DNA of 64,000 bases from Gnetum montanum (lineage: Eukaryota; Streptophyta; Gnetopsida; Gnetales; Gnetaceae), in NCBI GenBank assembly GCA_015680685.1, contig MNCI01004926.1:414897-478896 (forward strand), given 5' to 3'. Made by a program: the position numbers and the translations under genes. Shown piece after piece: positions 46,941-58,600 of this stretch (positions are counted from its first letter, which is position 1; every line of letters begins with the position of its first letter). The notes under the pieces are model-generated. The model was not told the DNA's origin. It was given only the letters and a program-made list of their open reading frames with translations, and searched no databases.

Positions 46941-47800
46941 TGATGAGTGGCATGGTGCCCCTACACTTAACCATACGAATATGAGTGTTTCATGCACAAT
47001 CCGGTTGAACTCTACAAACAGGCTAGTTGTGGTATCTATAAAGTTACTCGTAGATCATAGATTGTTGTCTTCCCACCTGGACTAGTATTAGCTTTATCAC
47101 GTATGGTTTAGTCCAGAGTGAGGTGTATGATGTGTTCCTACACTAATGCTACTTCTGGGTATGATGGGAAATAATATTAACTAAGCTAGGAGAGAGAGAG
47201 GGTGAGAGAGAATCTAAACTAGCCTAAGTACGATGATCATCTGTTTCTTAATCATCCGTACACATCTTGGACCTCGTGCATGACTACCACTGGGATTACC
47301 AAATGCATGGCCTAGGTACGTTACTGGGTTACCAAGTAGTCACACTTAAATGCTCGTGATTAAACCGTACTCATTCCGCGTTACTAGAAGATAAGGGTAG
47401 AGAGATATTAACTAATAAAGCAATAAATAACAATAAAAATTAAATAATTAAGCTAAGTGGATGCTGTAATGATGAAGTAATCACGATCTTTATTACTGGT
47501 CATGTGTGTGTCCAAGTACATCACAATCGAATAAGGATGCTATATAATTACAAGCATCACACTGCGAGCATGCACTAGTAGAAAAGGGTTGAGAGGAAAA
47601 ACCGATGTACTAAAAACTATTGAAAACTTAAACTTCCAAAAACTCCCTACTAAATCTTCCTACCTCTTATTTATAGATGAGGAGGTAGGCTGCAATATCA
47701 TGTATGCAATATCACATCTAGGCTATGATATCACGTACGTGATATTGCGTACATGATATCATGGGTGCGATATCGCAGCCAACAAATTCATGACTCATCA
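46941..47800 (-). repeat. 3' LTR of element 4 (type B)
   Basis: 860 bp, TGATGAGTGG...GACTCATCA on the plus strand. GATATC array at 47693-47778. Minus-strand TATA region at about 47670-47682 (ctcttatttatagatg on plus). Confidence 0.92.
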
Positions 47801-47810
47801 TACCCCGAAG
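47801..47810 (-). promoter_or_regulatory. Polypurine tract of element 4
   Basis: The minus strand reads cttcggggta against TGATGAG, preceded by ctcgaggatgagttttcatt, which is shared with elements 1 and 5. Confidence 0.7.
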
Positions 47811-47992
47811 ACTGAATGAAAACTCATCCTCGAGTTAAAGTGAGAACAAGCTCCATTGATTACACAGTGGATAGGTATGGGATTATTGATTGACGAGGAC
47901 GGATTCATGCAGCAGTGTGGAATCAGAACAAAATTGAGACACAACACAAAGAAGGTAAAAGAAAATCCTATAGCTACAAAATTGGGCGGAAC

Positions 47993-50787
47993 TCATGTAG
48001 TTCCTAGTGGCGGTGGCTCCTCCATGGGTGCCTTTTCCTTGTCTTATTCTCTAGGTCTTGGGATTTGATGGCGTTGAAGTATGGCCTGGAGTTTCTCCTC
48101 TTCAGTTTGGGGATCCTGTGCCATCCATGCTAATGTTCTAATGTTTGATGGATTTGACACCTCCATGGATAGGGTAGTTGTAGAAACATTTTATTTGCCT
48201 TGACATACCAAGCTGCAAACACCCATCATTCCTCCTCATAGGCTCTAGCTTTGTCTCTGTATTCTTGAGAATCTATGAGTTGTCGAGCCAAGTCTGTTGT
48301 GATACCTTTCTACCCCTGGTAGCTTACTTTAACCACCTCGAGTTTAGAATTTGCAACCTCTAATTTTTTCAATATTTTTTTGCATTCTACAAATTCTGTT
48401 TCATATTTGATGTAGGTGCTGGCTACCTATTACTCAAGATCTTTTCTCAGGCACCCTGCTGTCAACATGGCAAGGTTGGCATACCATAGGTTTTCCAACT
48501 CCATGTATTCTGTAAGGTCCTGGATCTGCATGTCTCGGCTCTTAACTTTTGCCTAGTGGGCAAACGCGTATGTGTCCAATATGGCCAGCCAATCAGTGTG
48601 TTGAGCACTGAGAGCATTGATGTGGGCCTTGGCCATATGGATCTCCTTCTCAATGATTTGCTTATACATCCCCACCTTGTCTCGAAAATGCTCCTTCAAT
48701 TTCTCATTTCATTTAGCCTCATTCAACTACGCGCTTATTTCAATGGTCATCTTCTGAAGAATGGTGCCTACCTACTCCATCGAGAGGGTTTGATTTTCCC
48801 TGGCTAAATAGTTCATGTCCTGGTTGACCTTGATTAATTGCTCTTGCAACTGTTGAAAATGTTCTTTGAGAACATTCTTTTGTTTCTCCATAGAGGTCAA
48901 TCGAACGTTGTCAACAACAAGTTCTCTGTTTTCCTCTTGTAAGGCCTTGAGTGGCTTGGTGTGCATGTAAGTTTGCGCTTGTGTTGCAGACGCATCCCAA
49001 ATAGCGTTCTCTTTTTCTTCCACCATCCTTTTATTCTCTACCACCAGTTTAGTAAGTTGTTTAGTTCTGAAAGTGTCCAGCTGATCTACAACAATGAACT
49101 GAGAGGGATCCCGTTGTGCTGCTTGTAGGGTCATGAGCCTTTCTTGCAATCTTTGCACTTCTTCTTCAGCATGCTTGGCCCTCATCTTTGTCAAGACTAG
49201 CTTTCCTTTGGTGGAAATGAGGTCTAATTGTATTGTTGTAACATCCTATGGGATGTCAAACAAGGACGTCATTACTTGTCCTATTTGGAGTAATCGATCA
49301 AGTACATCCTCATGTTCTGCAGGAGTCATTGAGCTACTGGCCAGAGTTTGAGCATCCCATGCTCCTATAAGATCTTCCAATGGCACAACAGGTACATTGA
49401 ATGATTCTTTAATGTGATCTACGACCACTTCTGTGGCTCCTGCTGCATCCTAGTGTTTCATGATCACCACCGTGGCCCCTTCACCCATTTCTAACTACAC
49501 TTGAAAGGACGCAGCATTCCCTAAGATCTGTTGTGAACAAGTGCTCTCTTCTCCTATCTGGATGAACACTTCACCCCACGTGCAATCCAAAGAAACCATG
49601 GGTTTTACAGCATCGTTAATGACACAGAAGATATTTGCATCATCACGACTTCGCCAACTAACCGTCTCAGCAATGGCCCTGAGATAGCTCATCGATGGTC
49701 TGTAATCTTGTGGTAGTAGCAGTGGTTGATCCTTCTGTCTCATGCTAGGACCTGCCTCTTATTTTTGGCTAGGTCCCGTGCTTGGAAGTTGGCTAGGTCC
49801 TACAAGTTGACTTGCAATTGGCCCTACTGTTTGTTCCTTTTCTTGTTCTGGCCCCAGCGTCTCACCAGTGATTTTCCTTGTAGCTGGTGGCTTTAGCAGT
49901 TTAGCATATGAAGCATTTTTGGCTTTTCAGAGGACATCATTGGTGTATCCTCTAATACCAAGATGTCTACATAGCTTCCTGATAAGACAAGGGAAGGGCA
50001 ACACAAGCTTCCCTATCTTCCATTCTTCAAACCGCCTTAGGATCTCTGTAAAATATAGATGACACAGGTTAGCATTAACCTTTTCCATCAATATTGCACA
50101 TCCTCTTGCCACATATGTTGAACTTCTTTTTAAGCCTTTTGTGGAGAATATGTGATAAGTCCCTATTTTGAAATAAATCCTCTCTTCCATCGTCAACTCC
50201 CCAAACGTCTTATCTTCCTTGCCATATGTCCTTTCTAACCAAACTCGTTGCGCATCAAGGTCTGAGCAGGTTGACAACTGAGCAACCTTTGGCCCTATAT
50301 TTGAAAGTTTTAATACCTCTAAAATGGATTGAATAGAGAAATCAACCATCACACCATAAATGTTAACCATGGTGCCTTGTTCTTTGTTGTGCCAAAATTG
50401 GTACATTTCCCCTAAGTACCAAGCACTGCTTTTAGAGAGGATAGGTCATAATGGGGATCCTTTGAGGTGATCCCTAACGACTTCTAGAGCAAATTCTGCA
50501 TAAGATCCAAAGTTTAATTTCACAATCACTGCAGTGAATGTGGACCTTTCATGGATGGCCTGAACACAATCCTAGGGCAACGTGAGATGTTGTCCCTGCT
50601 CAGGCACTACAGCAACTCCTCCTTCTACCTGCCTTGATTGTACAGTAGTAGGGTCCTATTGGTGGATACTAAATGATTGTTCCTCCTACTCTGCATGCTA
50701 TTCAGCAGCAACTTGTCCTTCACCTCTCCTAGGTCGTTTACTCCCACCTTGAGTAGGACCTTCCTGTTGTCCACATTTTGGGGCCAT
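47993..50787 (-). pseudogene. ORF2: large coiled-coil protein with 'putative plant transposon protein'-like domain
   Basis: ATG 50787 opens one frame that holds for about 870 codons with stop codons only. A 1-base loss near 48155 shifts it to the frame ending PMEEPPPLGTT and TGA at 47995-47993, so about 931 residues originally. The N-terminus is basic and polar (MAPKCGQQEGPTQGG). Residues about 90-290 include WHNKEQGTMVNIYGVMVDFS, TYGKEDKTFGELTMEERIYF and LVLPFPCLIRKLC, resembling the retroelement-associated plant domain PF20167 (VRG..V.FS and LPFPSLI..LC are its landmarks). A P/Q-rich linker follows, then long heptad-rich coiled coil (about 49195-48500). Five early stops are mostly TAG at former CAG. 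The acceptor-like gattgtag abuts the ATG. Domain assignment is from memory of the motif. Confidence 0.7.
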
Positions 50788-52700
50788 CTACAATCACATG
50801 GAATCCATCGTTAGTAAGGTTGTTACCAAAGTTAGGTTATACCTTACTTCTTACCTTAATGAATTTTCTTTATCTCCATGTGAAATTTCCTAAAAGATTA
50901 TAATATTTAATCCTCTTTGCTTAGGTGGTTTCCAAATCTAGTTTCACGATATAACTAAGGGGATGAAATTTTTTTTGGCACATTTATCCTTAATTTTGTA
51001 ACTAATTACCCTTGATAGTGTCCTTCGGGTGATGAAATATTTCAAAAAATTTATGTGTTATTCAACTTGTGCCCCTCCCCCACAACTAAGCTGAACACTC
51101 CAGGTTCCAGTAGGTTCAAACAGAATGAAAATCGGAGGACCAGTGAGCATGGTATGGATATGAAAGCAAGGGATACGCAATCACAAGTTGTAGAGAGAAA
51201 GTTGAAAGACTTCCCCTACATGAAAAGTTGCAAATGATGTTAAGTAGCATAGGAGGGTTGCGTATATATATATTTTTGAGACGCGATATTGTGGCCTATC
51301 GATGTTAGGGACAATGGAATATACTAAATTTTGAAGATTTTTCTGAAATTAACGATGGAAACTAAGGACATCTGGACTATTGTTAAAGGGTTCAAGGGTA
51401 ATTCAACTAGTTTTGAAGGCACGAAAATGATGATGGTGTGGAATTTATCAATAAGGACCTCAGATGACAAGGGAAAGAAAAAGGCTATGTGATGGTTCAT
51501 CAAGAATGTTTGAATCAGATGGATAGTAATAAGGGAAAGAATATCATTGAAAATACACTGAGGGTAATAGATGGTGTGTGGGAGATGTGTTAGGAGTGCA
51601 AATTACAAAACAAAATTATGCAAGTGGGTCCTCCCCAAAGTAGGTTCCAACCTATAATGCCCTTGCATAACCACACTTAAAAGTGTCCGTAGGCACTAGA
51701 AGGATTCAATGTAATCTATACTGGTTCCACAAAACACACACATGTAAGTATCACCAGAATGAGGTAAGAATTCTATGCTATACGAGACACGAGCTACAAT
51801 TACATGAACAGCGAGATGAGATGGACTATAGAAGGGACTATAGAGATTGGGACATGTGGTAACTGACCCAGGGCACAATGAATCCTGTATGTAAGGCATG
51901 ATTAATGTGTCATTAACCCATCATTCCATGATCAGGACCAAGTCCATTCCTCTGATCAGTGACAAAGCATTGTTTCATCCCATGATGAGTGACTATGAGA
52001 GTACCAAAACAACAAGGTGTACGATCACTTGGCATTTTGTTCAAGGGAGGAGTGATTTTTGCTTTGTTACACTTTCTTTGTTTTTCTTTTTTCGATTGCT
52101 AAATCGAGAGAAGTCACTAACCTTTAGGCATGGATGCATGTCTTTCCAGTGGAACCCCCTAGAATAGCATTGGATTTTTGAGTGCCTTTTGATTACTCTT
52201 ACTCCCATTTTGCGTTAGATCTATAAGGATCTTAGTACAACCACGTTTCCTGATAACTCTCACAAACGTCACCAAAGAGAATCTGCAAGTCCCCTTGATG
52301 TCACACCCTAATCATTCCTGCTTGATCCATCCTTCTTCATTCTGGGTACAATATACACAAAAATAATTTTAGGTTTTAAGCATGTCAATAATATCACTGT
52401 ACCCTCAAACAGAACCTCTTATTTGTAGAATGGATGAGTGGGTGTGATGGGCTCACTGTCCAAATAATTGATTGCTCGAGACTCGATAACATAGAAGACA
52501 CCCCAACCAACGAGCCACATGAGTGTTTTATTCGTAGATGAGATTACTTATAAAAAGATAAAAAGATAAAAATACAAAAAGATAAAACAAGAAATTGAAA
52601 AATGAAAAACTAGAAAACAAAAAATTGTAAAATTAAAGAAAATGAAAACATATTTATTAATCTTACTTGTTATTAAAATGGGGAATATCCCCCATTACAA
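50788..52700 (-). other. Non-coding region between gag and ORF2 of element 4
   Basis: Collinear with 40355-41830 of element 3. It contains the block around tcctccccaaagtaggttcc (51628-51647) that is also in element 1, and an A-rich low-complexity stretch at 52550-52650. The ORFs here are not conserved between the two elements. A small atatatat run lies at about 51263-51274. Confidence 0.6.
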
Positions 52701-52799
52701 AATGGTTGAGCATGGCAAGGATTAATAAATGAAAGATGAGGATCCTTGCATGTTGGAAACATTAAAAATTGTTCATACTTATGCCATTGGGGTTCACAC

Positions 52800-54657
52800 A
52801 CTTGATTATAGTAAGCATAGGGGGTAATTTATAAGATGGGGTTTCCGGATAAAGAGTTGACCCACTACAGTACTTGAGACCATAAGATGGTATGCAAGGA
52901 TCAGGATGTCTCTCTCCATGGCTATATTCATTGGGTCGTATGGTTGTTGGTGTGTTAATTGGTGGCCCTGATGAAGTGACACAAGGTGTTGGGTTCGAAG
53001 AGAAGGATGCACCATAGTGTTGGACTTGTCTTGAGTTAGAGAATGCAGCAGCCTCGAAACTGTGTTGTCCCTTCCTACGGTTATGTCTAAAGAATGGACA
53101 CCTTCAATGTTAAGGAGGTCTCTCACTGCAATTGGTAGTAGTAGCACAAGTAACGTTCATGGGTTGTTGCTGTGGTGTAGACACTTTAGGAATAGTTGGT
53201 GGTGATGTAGAAGGATGGAAAGGATGAGAATGTTGAAATTTAGGAGAAGTGTAAGATACACAAGGCCATAGTTGTGTTGAGGAAATGGGCTGATAATATT
53301 GAGGAGAATGATAATGCGGCGAGATAGAGTATGTTGACCTAGTTGGGGAAATAGGATGTTGGACTAGATAAACATTTGGATTCGAATGATACGAAGGGTG
53401 TCTCTAGTTTAGGGATGGCTTCCCCCACAATTGGGATTGTTGCCACTGTGATCAAGCACAGTATCTCTATACGAACTCTAGGTGTAACCTGCTTCCCCAA
53501 TGCTCATATAAATGTAACAAGATTAGGCATTGGCCCTTGGGGTGATAGTACAGGCAAATGTTACATTCATATGTATGATTTGCAGTTGAGCTCTTATTTT
53601 CTCCATCCCTTCTTTCTGATCATCTAATGATATTTTGTCCTGCTTCTCGGGTTGTCAAAACTCTATCTCCAATAATATTGATATATTCCCCACACTTTTT
53701 ATGCATCCATTCTAGCATCTTATTGATCTTTGCCTCGATTTCCTTTAACAATTGTTGTACTGGCAAAGATGGTTCTTCCTCGTTGAGATGAGTTGATTTC
53801 TCCTTTTTGTGATTATGGACCTCTATTAAGTTGAAATTTTGGTCCCGTTGATGTTTTTCGACACTCCCCCATCTAGCCATTTCTTCTTCTCCTTTTGCTA
53901 CCCGCTTAATAAGCTCTTGGAATTGATGGGTTTGTAGTTCGTATAGTTGACCTTGGGCATACATCCCTAGGGTCTCTCTTGTTTAATCACGAAGCCCATC
54001 AATGATATGGTACATTAGCCTTTCCTCAGAGAACTCATGGCCTGGACAGTTGTTTAATAGTGCATAATATCTTTCTAAGGCCATGTCCAAGGTTTCATGT
54101 TATGCTTGTTTCCACTCTTGGATTTTTTTCCTCAAGATTGACACTCTTGTGTAGGTTTGATATCTTTTTTTAGAGAGTTCTACCATTGTTGGCCAACGTC
54201 ATATTAAATTTGGTTTTAATGATCTATACCATACTTTTGCTTGGCCAAAGAGTGTCATAGGAAAGAGCTTGAGTTTTTGCCAACCGTTATCAATGTTGTT
54301 CCATGCACAGGCATCATAGAAGGCTTGTAAATGTTGTTATGAATCTAATTCATAACCTCCTAAGAAATTGGAAAAGTTGTTTAAATTGAGCCTAGGTAGG
54401 TGGCTCTTTTTACGATGCCTACAGAAGATTCAAATAGCCTCTTGCATTTGCGTTAGGCTTGTAGTGGCCAGTAGGGATTCATCGTCATCGAGTAGGTTAT
54501 GCTTTCGTGCGTTGGGATGATGGAGCCTTTGTTTATGTTTATAAGAAACCCCCACCTCAGATTGCATACTCCAATCTTCATTGTCATATAATTCGTTGGT
54601 TCTCCAATGAATTGCCTCACTAGATGTAGCATTATCGTAGTCCTATAGGAGAGGCAT
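52800..54657 (-). pseudogene. gag of element 4
   Basis: Starts at ATG 54657 and ends near 52800. The Gag core at about 54330-53960 shares LFPMTL, YRSL-like and CPGHEF landmarks with element 3. 53964-53620 (114 codons) is open: a KGEEEMARWGSVEKHQRDQNF segment (the equivalent of element 3's KEEEEMAKWKNVEKYQWDQN) leads into a MLEWMHKKCGEYINI segment. A complete zinc knuckle CX2CX3HX4C (CNICLYYHPKGQC) lies at about 53565-53525, and a Y/P/S-rich tail follows. Several stops interrupt it. Role: capsid protein of virus-like particles. No protease was recognised. Confidence 0.75.
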
Positions 54658-54779
54658 GGTTGTGCAATTGTGTGTGAATTTTTATGTGACTTTTTGTAAT
54701 TATTTCTTCCTAAAAGGTATATCATTAATATCTATACAGTGACCTTGTATGATATAACTAATCTAGATAACTAGCACCA

Positions 54780-54797
54780 TTCCCAGAAACAGCGCCA
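54780..54797 (-). promoter_or_regulatory. Primer-binding site of element 4
   Basis: The minus strand starts TGGCGCTGTTTCTGGGAA, one base inside the LTR. The first six bases keep the tRNA-Asp match (TGGCGC); later positions are decayed. Confidence 0.75.
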
Positions 54798-54798
54798 A

Positions 54799-55611
54799 TG
54801 ATGAGTGGCGAGGTACCCCTACACTTAACCATACGAATATGAGCGTTTCACGCACGATCCAGTTGAACTCCTTAAACAAGCTAGTTGTGGTATCTAGACA
54901 GTTACTCATAGATTGTAGTTCACTATCTTCCCACCTGGACTAGTATTAGCTTTATCACATATGGTTTAGTCTAGAGTGAGGTGTATGATATGTTCCTACA
55001 CTAATGCTACTCCTGGGTATGATGGGAAATAATATTAACTAAGCTAGGAGAGAGAGTGTGTGAGAGAGAATCTAAACTAGCCTAAGTGCGATGATCATCC
55101 ATTCCTTAATCATCCTTACACATCTTGGACCTCGTGCATGACTACCACTAGGATTACCAAATGCATGGCCTAGGTTCATTACTGGGTTACCAAGTAGTCA
55201 CACTTAAATGCTCGTGATTAAGTCATACTCATTCCGCATTACTAGGAGATAAGGGTAGAGAGATATTAACTAAGAAGTTAATAAATAACAATAACAATTA
55301 AATAATTAAGCTAAGTGGATTCTGCAATGATGAAGTAAGCATGATATTTATTGCTGGTCATGTGCATGTCCAAGTACGTCACACTCGAATAAGGATGTCA
55401 TACAATTACAATCATCACACTGCTGGCATGCACTGGGAGAAAAGGGTTGAGAGGAAAAATTGATGTACTAAAAACTATTGAAAACTTAAACTTCAAAAAA
55501 ATCCCTACTAAATCTACCTACCTCTTATTTATAGATGAGGAGGCAGGCTACGATATCACGTATGTGATATCGCATACGCGATATCATAGCCAACAAATTC
55601 ATGACTCATCA
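54799..55611 (-). repeat. 5' LTR of element 4 (type B)
   Basis: 813 bp, collinear with 46941-47800. It is 47 bp shorter, mainly in the GATATC array (55550-55587 here), which has lost units relative to the 3' LTR. Confidence 0.92.
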
Positions 55612-55616
55612 ATAAC

Positions 55617-58600
55617 TAATACATCCCATCATCTACCACACTTGAAATCATAATCTACTATATAATCTATACTACAGATCAGTATGTCTTTTCTTTCCAC
55701 CACCTTAACCTTTATCGGTGCATGCATGGAAAATTCTAGTGGCTCCTCCCATTCAAGTATTCACATGAATCTTAATCTAAGATGCTCTTCTTAAATGGAT
55801 AAATCTTTAGCATTGTGACTATCATGGTCCTACAACATACTCTACCATACTATGGTAAAGATTGTGATACATCTTTTCCATCAATGTAATTATACCATTA
55901 ACCTTAGTCATTATACTCAAGATTTCTTAAATAACCAAGCAAATCTTACACATGACCCTCACATAGATCGACTATTAGGTGCTAACATATTACTATGTGG
56001 CATGTTGTTTAATGCTAGGTATTTTGGTGTTACCAAAATGATAATTTTCTTACAACACTACTCATCTTCCTATTGTAAATCTTTCTATTCAAGTCCTCTA
56101 CTCTACCTTGCACTAGAGTCGTTTTCTATGCAATGATCTTCTCTACCTCAACCCCAATGCCCTTTTCCAAATCATCCATAAAAATATAGTAGATATATAG
56201 AATGTTCATTCCTCTATGGCATGAAAACATTTTTCTAATGTAGATGAAAGTTATTCTTCTCTATTTTCATCCTAGCACTATTGGTCCTAAACTAGCCATT
56301 ATCAAGATGTAGAATAACTCCTCTTTCATTATCAAAGATAAGAAGATCTTTTCCATTAAGGGTGATATTGCCCACATAATGAGGTTCTTTTCTTCTAGCA
56401 AGAAGATTCTGAAAAGTACACATGTTAGGTGTTGAGGTGTCTAGTGGTTTCTTCAATAATAGCTCCTACCCAAAATGTAAAAAAGATGGATACAAAGTGT
56501 TAAAGCCACAATAACCTTGGAGGTTGGATTCTTATGCTTTCTATGAGTACATCTTCTGTTAGTCCTCTCATTGGCTCATTAAGAGCACCTTCAGGTCTTG
56601 TAAAGCCTCTGGAATGGCCTTGAACATAAACTCTTGGCATTCTTTGCAAATGTAAGTAACTACTCTTTTCATTACATGCAAACTAATGTGGTGTCTCATT
56701 GTGAGCATGATGATATTTTCGAAGCCCTTACCTATGACTAAGGGATCTTTGATCTAGACATCCTAGAGGCTAAACACACCCTTCCTCTAAAGCATATTGA
56801 CCACGTACTCTATACTTCTTCTAAGTTTAGGTCTTAAAATAAATGATGATGCAACATCAATATGGTCATTTTTTCATTAGCACCAAACAAAAAATGTACC
56901 ACTAGGTCCTCTTAGGACCTGCTAGGAAATCTTGCTACAAAGGTAGGCTCTAGTCTTATCCCATCCTCCATGCATGCTTTCTCTTAGTACTATACTTGTC
57001 CAACCTTTTCTTCATAGAGGTTGATACCACCAACACTATTGCCTCCTTTTATACCCCTACCAAACACTCCCCAACTCTTAACCCCTCAACTCCATGTCAT
57101 GATACCTCTTTTACTTTCACTTATACTCTATCTAGTTGCTAACTATAAATGTGGAGCCAACTAGGTTATCACTACCACAAAAGTAACCCTCATCACTCAC
57201 CTATTGACAGCCCTAACAATAATAGTATGTCATAATCCCCTTACCTTCATTTAACAACCCTAATCGTAACCTATCTATTCTTTTCCTACCATTAACTATG
57301 TCCCAAATTAAAACTTTTCATAGCTTTAATTATTTCATTTAATGCATGTGATTAATTCTTTGATGCTATTAGATGTATTTCAATAGCTTAGCTCTAAGTT
57401 TCTTAATTAAATCATAGGATTACATTATTATAGTTACTATTATTTCTGTTATTGTTATTATTGTTAGGGTATTTTGTTAAAGTTTCATATCCTTTGTTTT
57501 ATTACTATTGGAGCTCAGTCATAGATCTATTGTATATTTTATGATTAAATGTTGAAATCTAAAAATCCTAGGAAGTTTTTCTTTTTTATCAGTTATTATG
57601 CCTTTACAAGTATTTGGCTATCCATATTTTATTCTTTACACACATTCAATTATGTATATTCAATATTTAGTATGTAGACTCAATTATACACATTTATGCT
57701 TTATTATGCGCATCTGCTTTATTATGCACATCTAGTTATGTATCTTTTATTTTTATTATACATTTTATATAATACTTTGTTCATTAAGAGATTTTGAAGC
57801 CTAATCTTTTTTGTCATTAAACTAGAACTTGAAGTTTATTATTAATTATAAATAAATATTTCATAAATCAAATTTGTAAACGAAGTACCTTAGGATGATG
57901 TCTTGTCTAGAATCTGACCTTACCAATGTGTCTAATATGTTCAAAAATATTAGTTTTTATCCTTAGTTTACTAAAATTGGAGCTATGGCACTGGAGATAT
58001 CACATTTTTAGTTAGTTAAAAATACCATAAAAGTTTCAAAATTTGAACTAGACGACTATGATAAGTAAATCTTATATAGGATTTCAACATATGATTAGGT
58101 AGACCATTTGATAAGGATTTTGTAGATTCAAACCAAATTTGATTTGGAGTCCTGGTATAGATGTTATGAGTATTACACCTTGAGGGTATTAGTTTAGAGA
58201 AACAAATGAGCAATGAACTTATAAAAATATAAATGTTTAAATTCAGAATAAAAATAAAAATATAGAGCAAGTTTAAAAGTCAAAGGCAGTGCATGTTACG
58301 TAAGAACAAGCAAAAAATAAACCAAAAGAAAATAACATGCAATATACTATAACATAAAAACATTTATCTTATCTTCTGTAATCATCACCTTCCTCTTTTT
58401 TGTTCTTTTCCCAATGTTTTGCATCCACCCCAATTTTCTAACCGAAACCGTGTTCCATCATATTTTTCTTTTTCATTTGAAAACTACTTTTTGCTATTTC
58501 TTCTTCATTTTGAAGCTAATTTCAACCTAGTTTCTTCTATTTTAAGCTTGTTACTTTTTATTTTTGAACACATAGCAATCCCATGTGTCACACCATATGT

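Larger units (their letters stand above)
46941..55611 (-). mobile_element. Element 4: complete non-autonomous LTR element with gag and large ORF2
   Basis: LTRs at 46941-47800 (3') and 54799-55611 (5'), flanked by a perfect ATAAC duplication (46936-46940 and 55612-55616). Internal 7.0 kb on the minus strand: primer-binding site, gag from ATG 54657, non-coding blocks shared with element 3, ORF2 (50787-47993), polypurine tract. No RT, RNase H or integrase motif appears in any frame I read. It is the fullest representative of the family in this window. Confidence 0.92.

Noticed and set aside
55852-56136. 94-codon plus frame
   Set aside because: No recognised domain and no supporting signals; length is within what chance gives over a 6 kb stretch.
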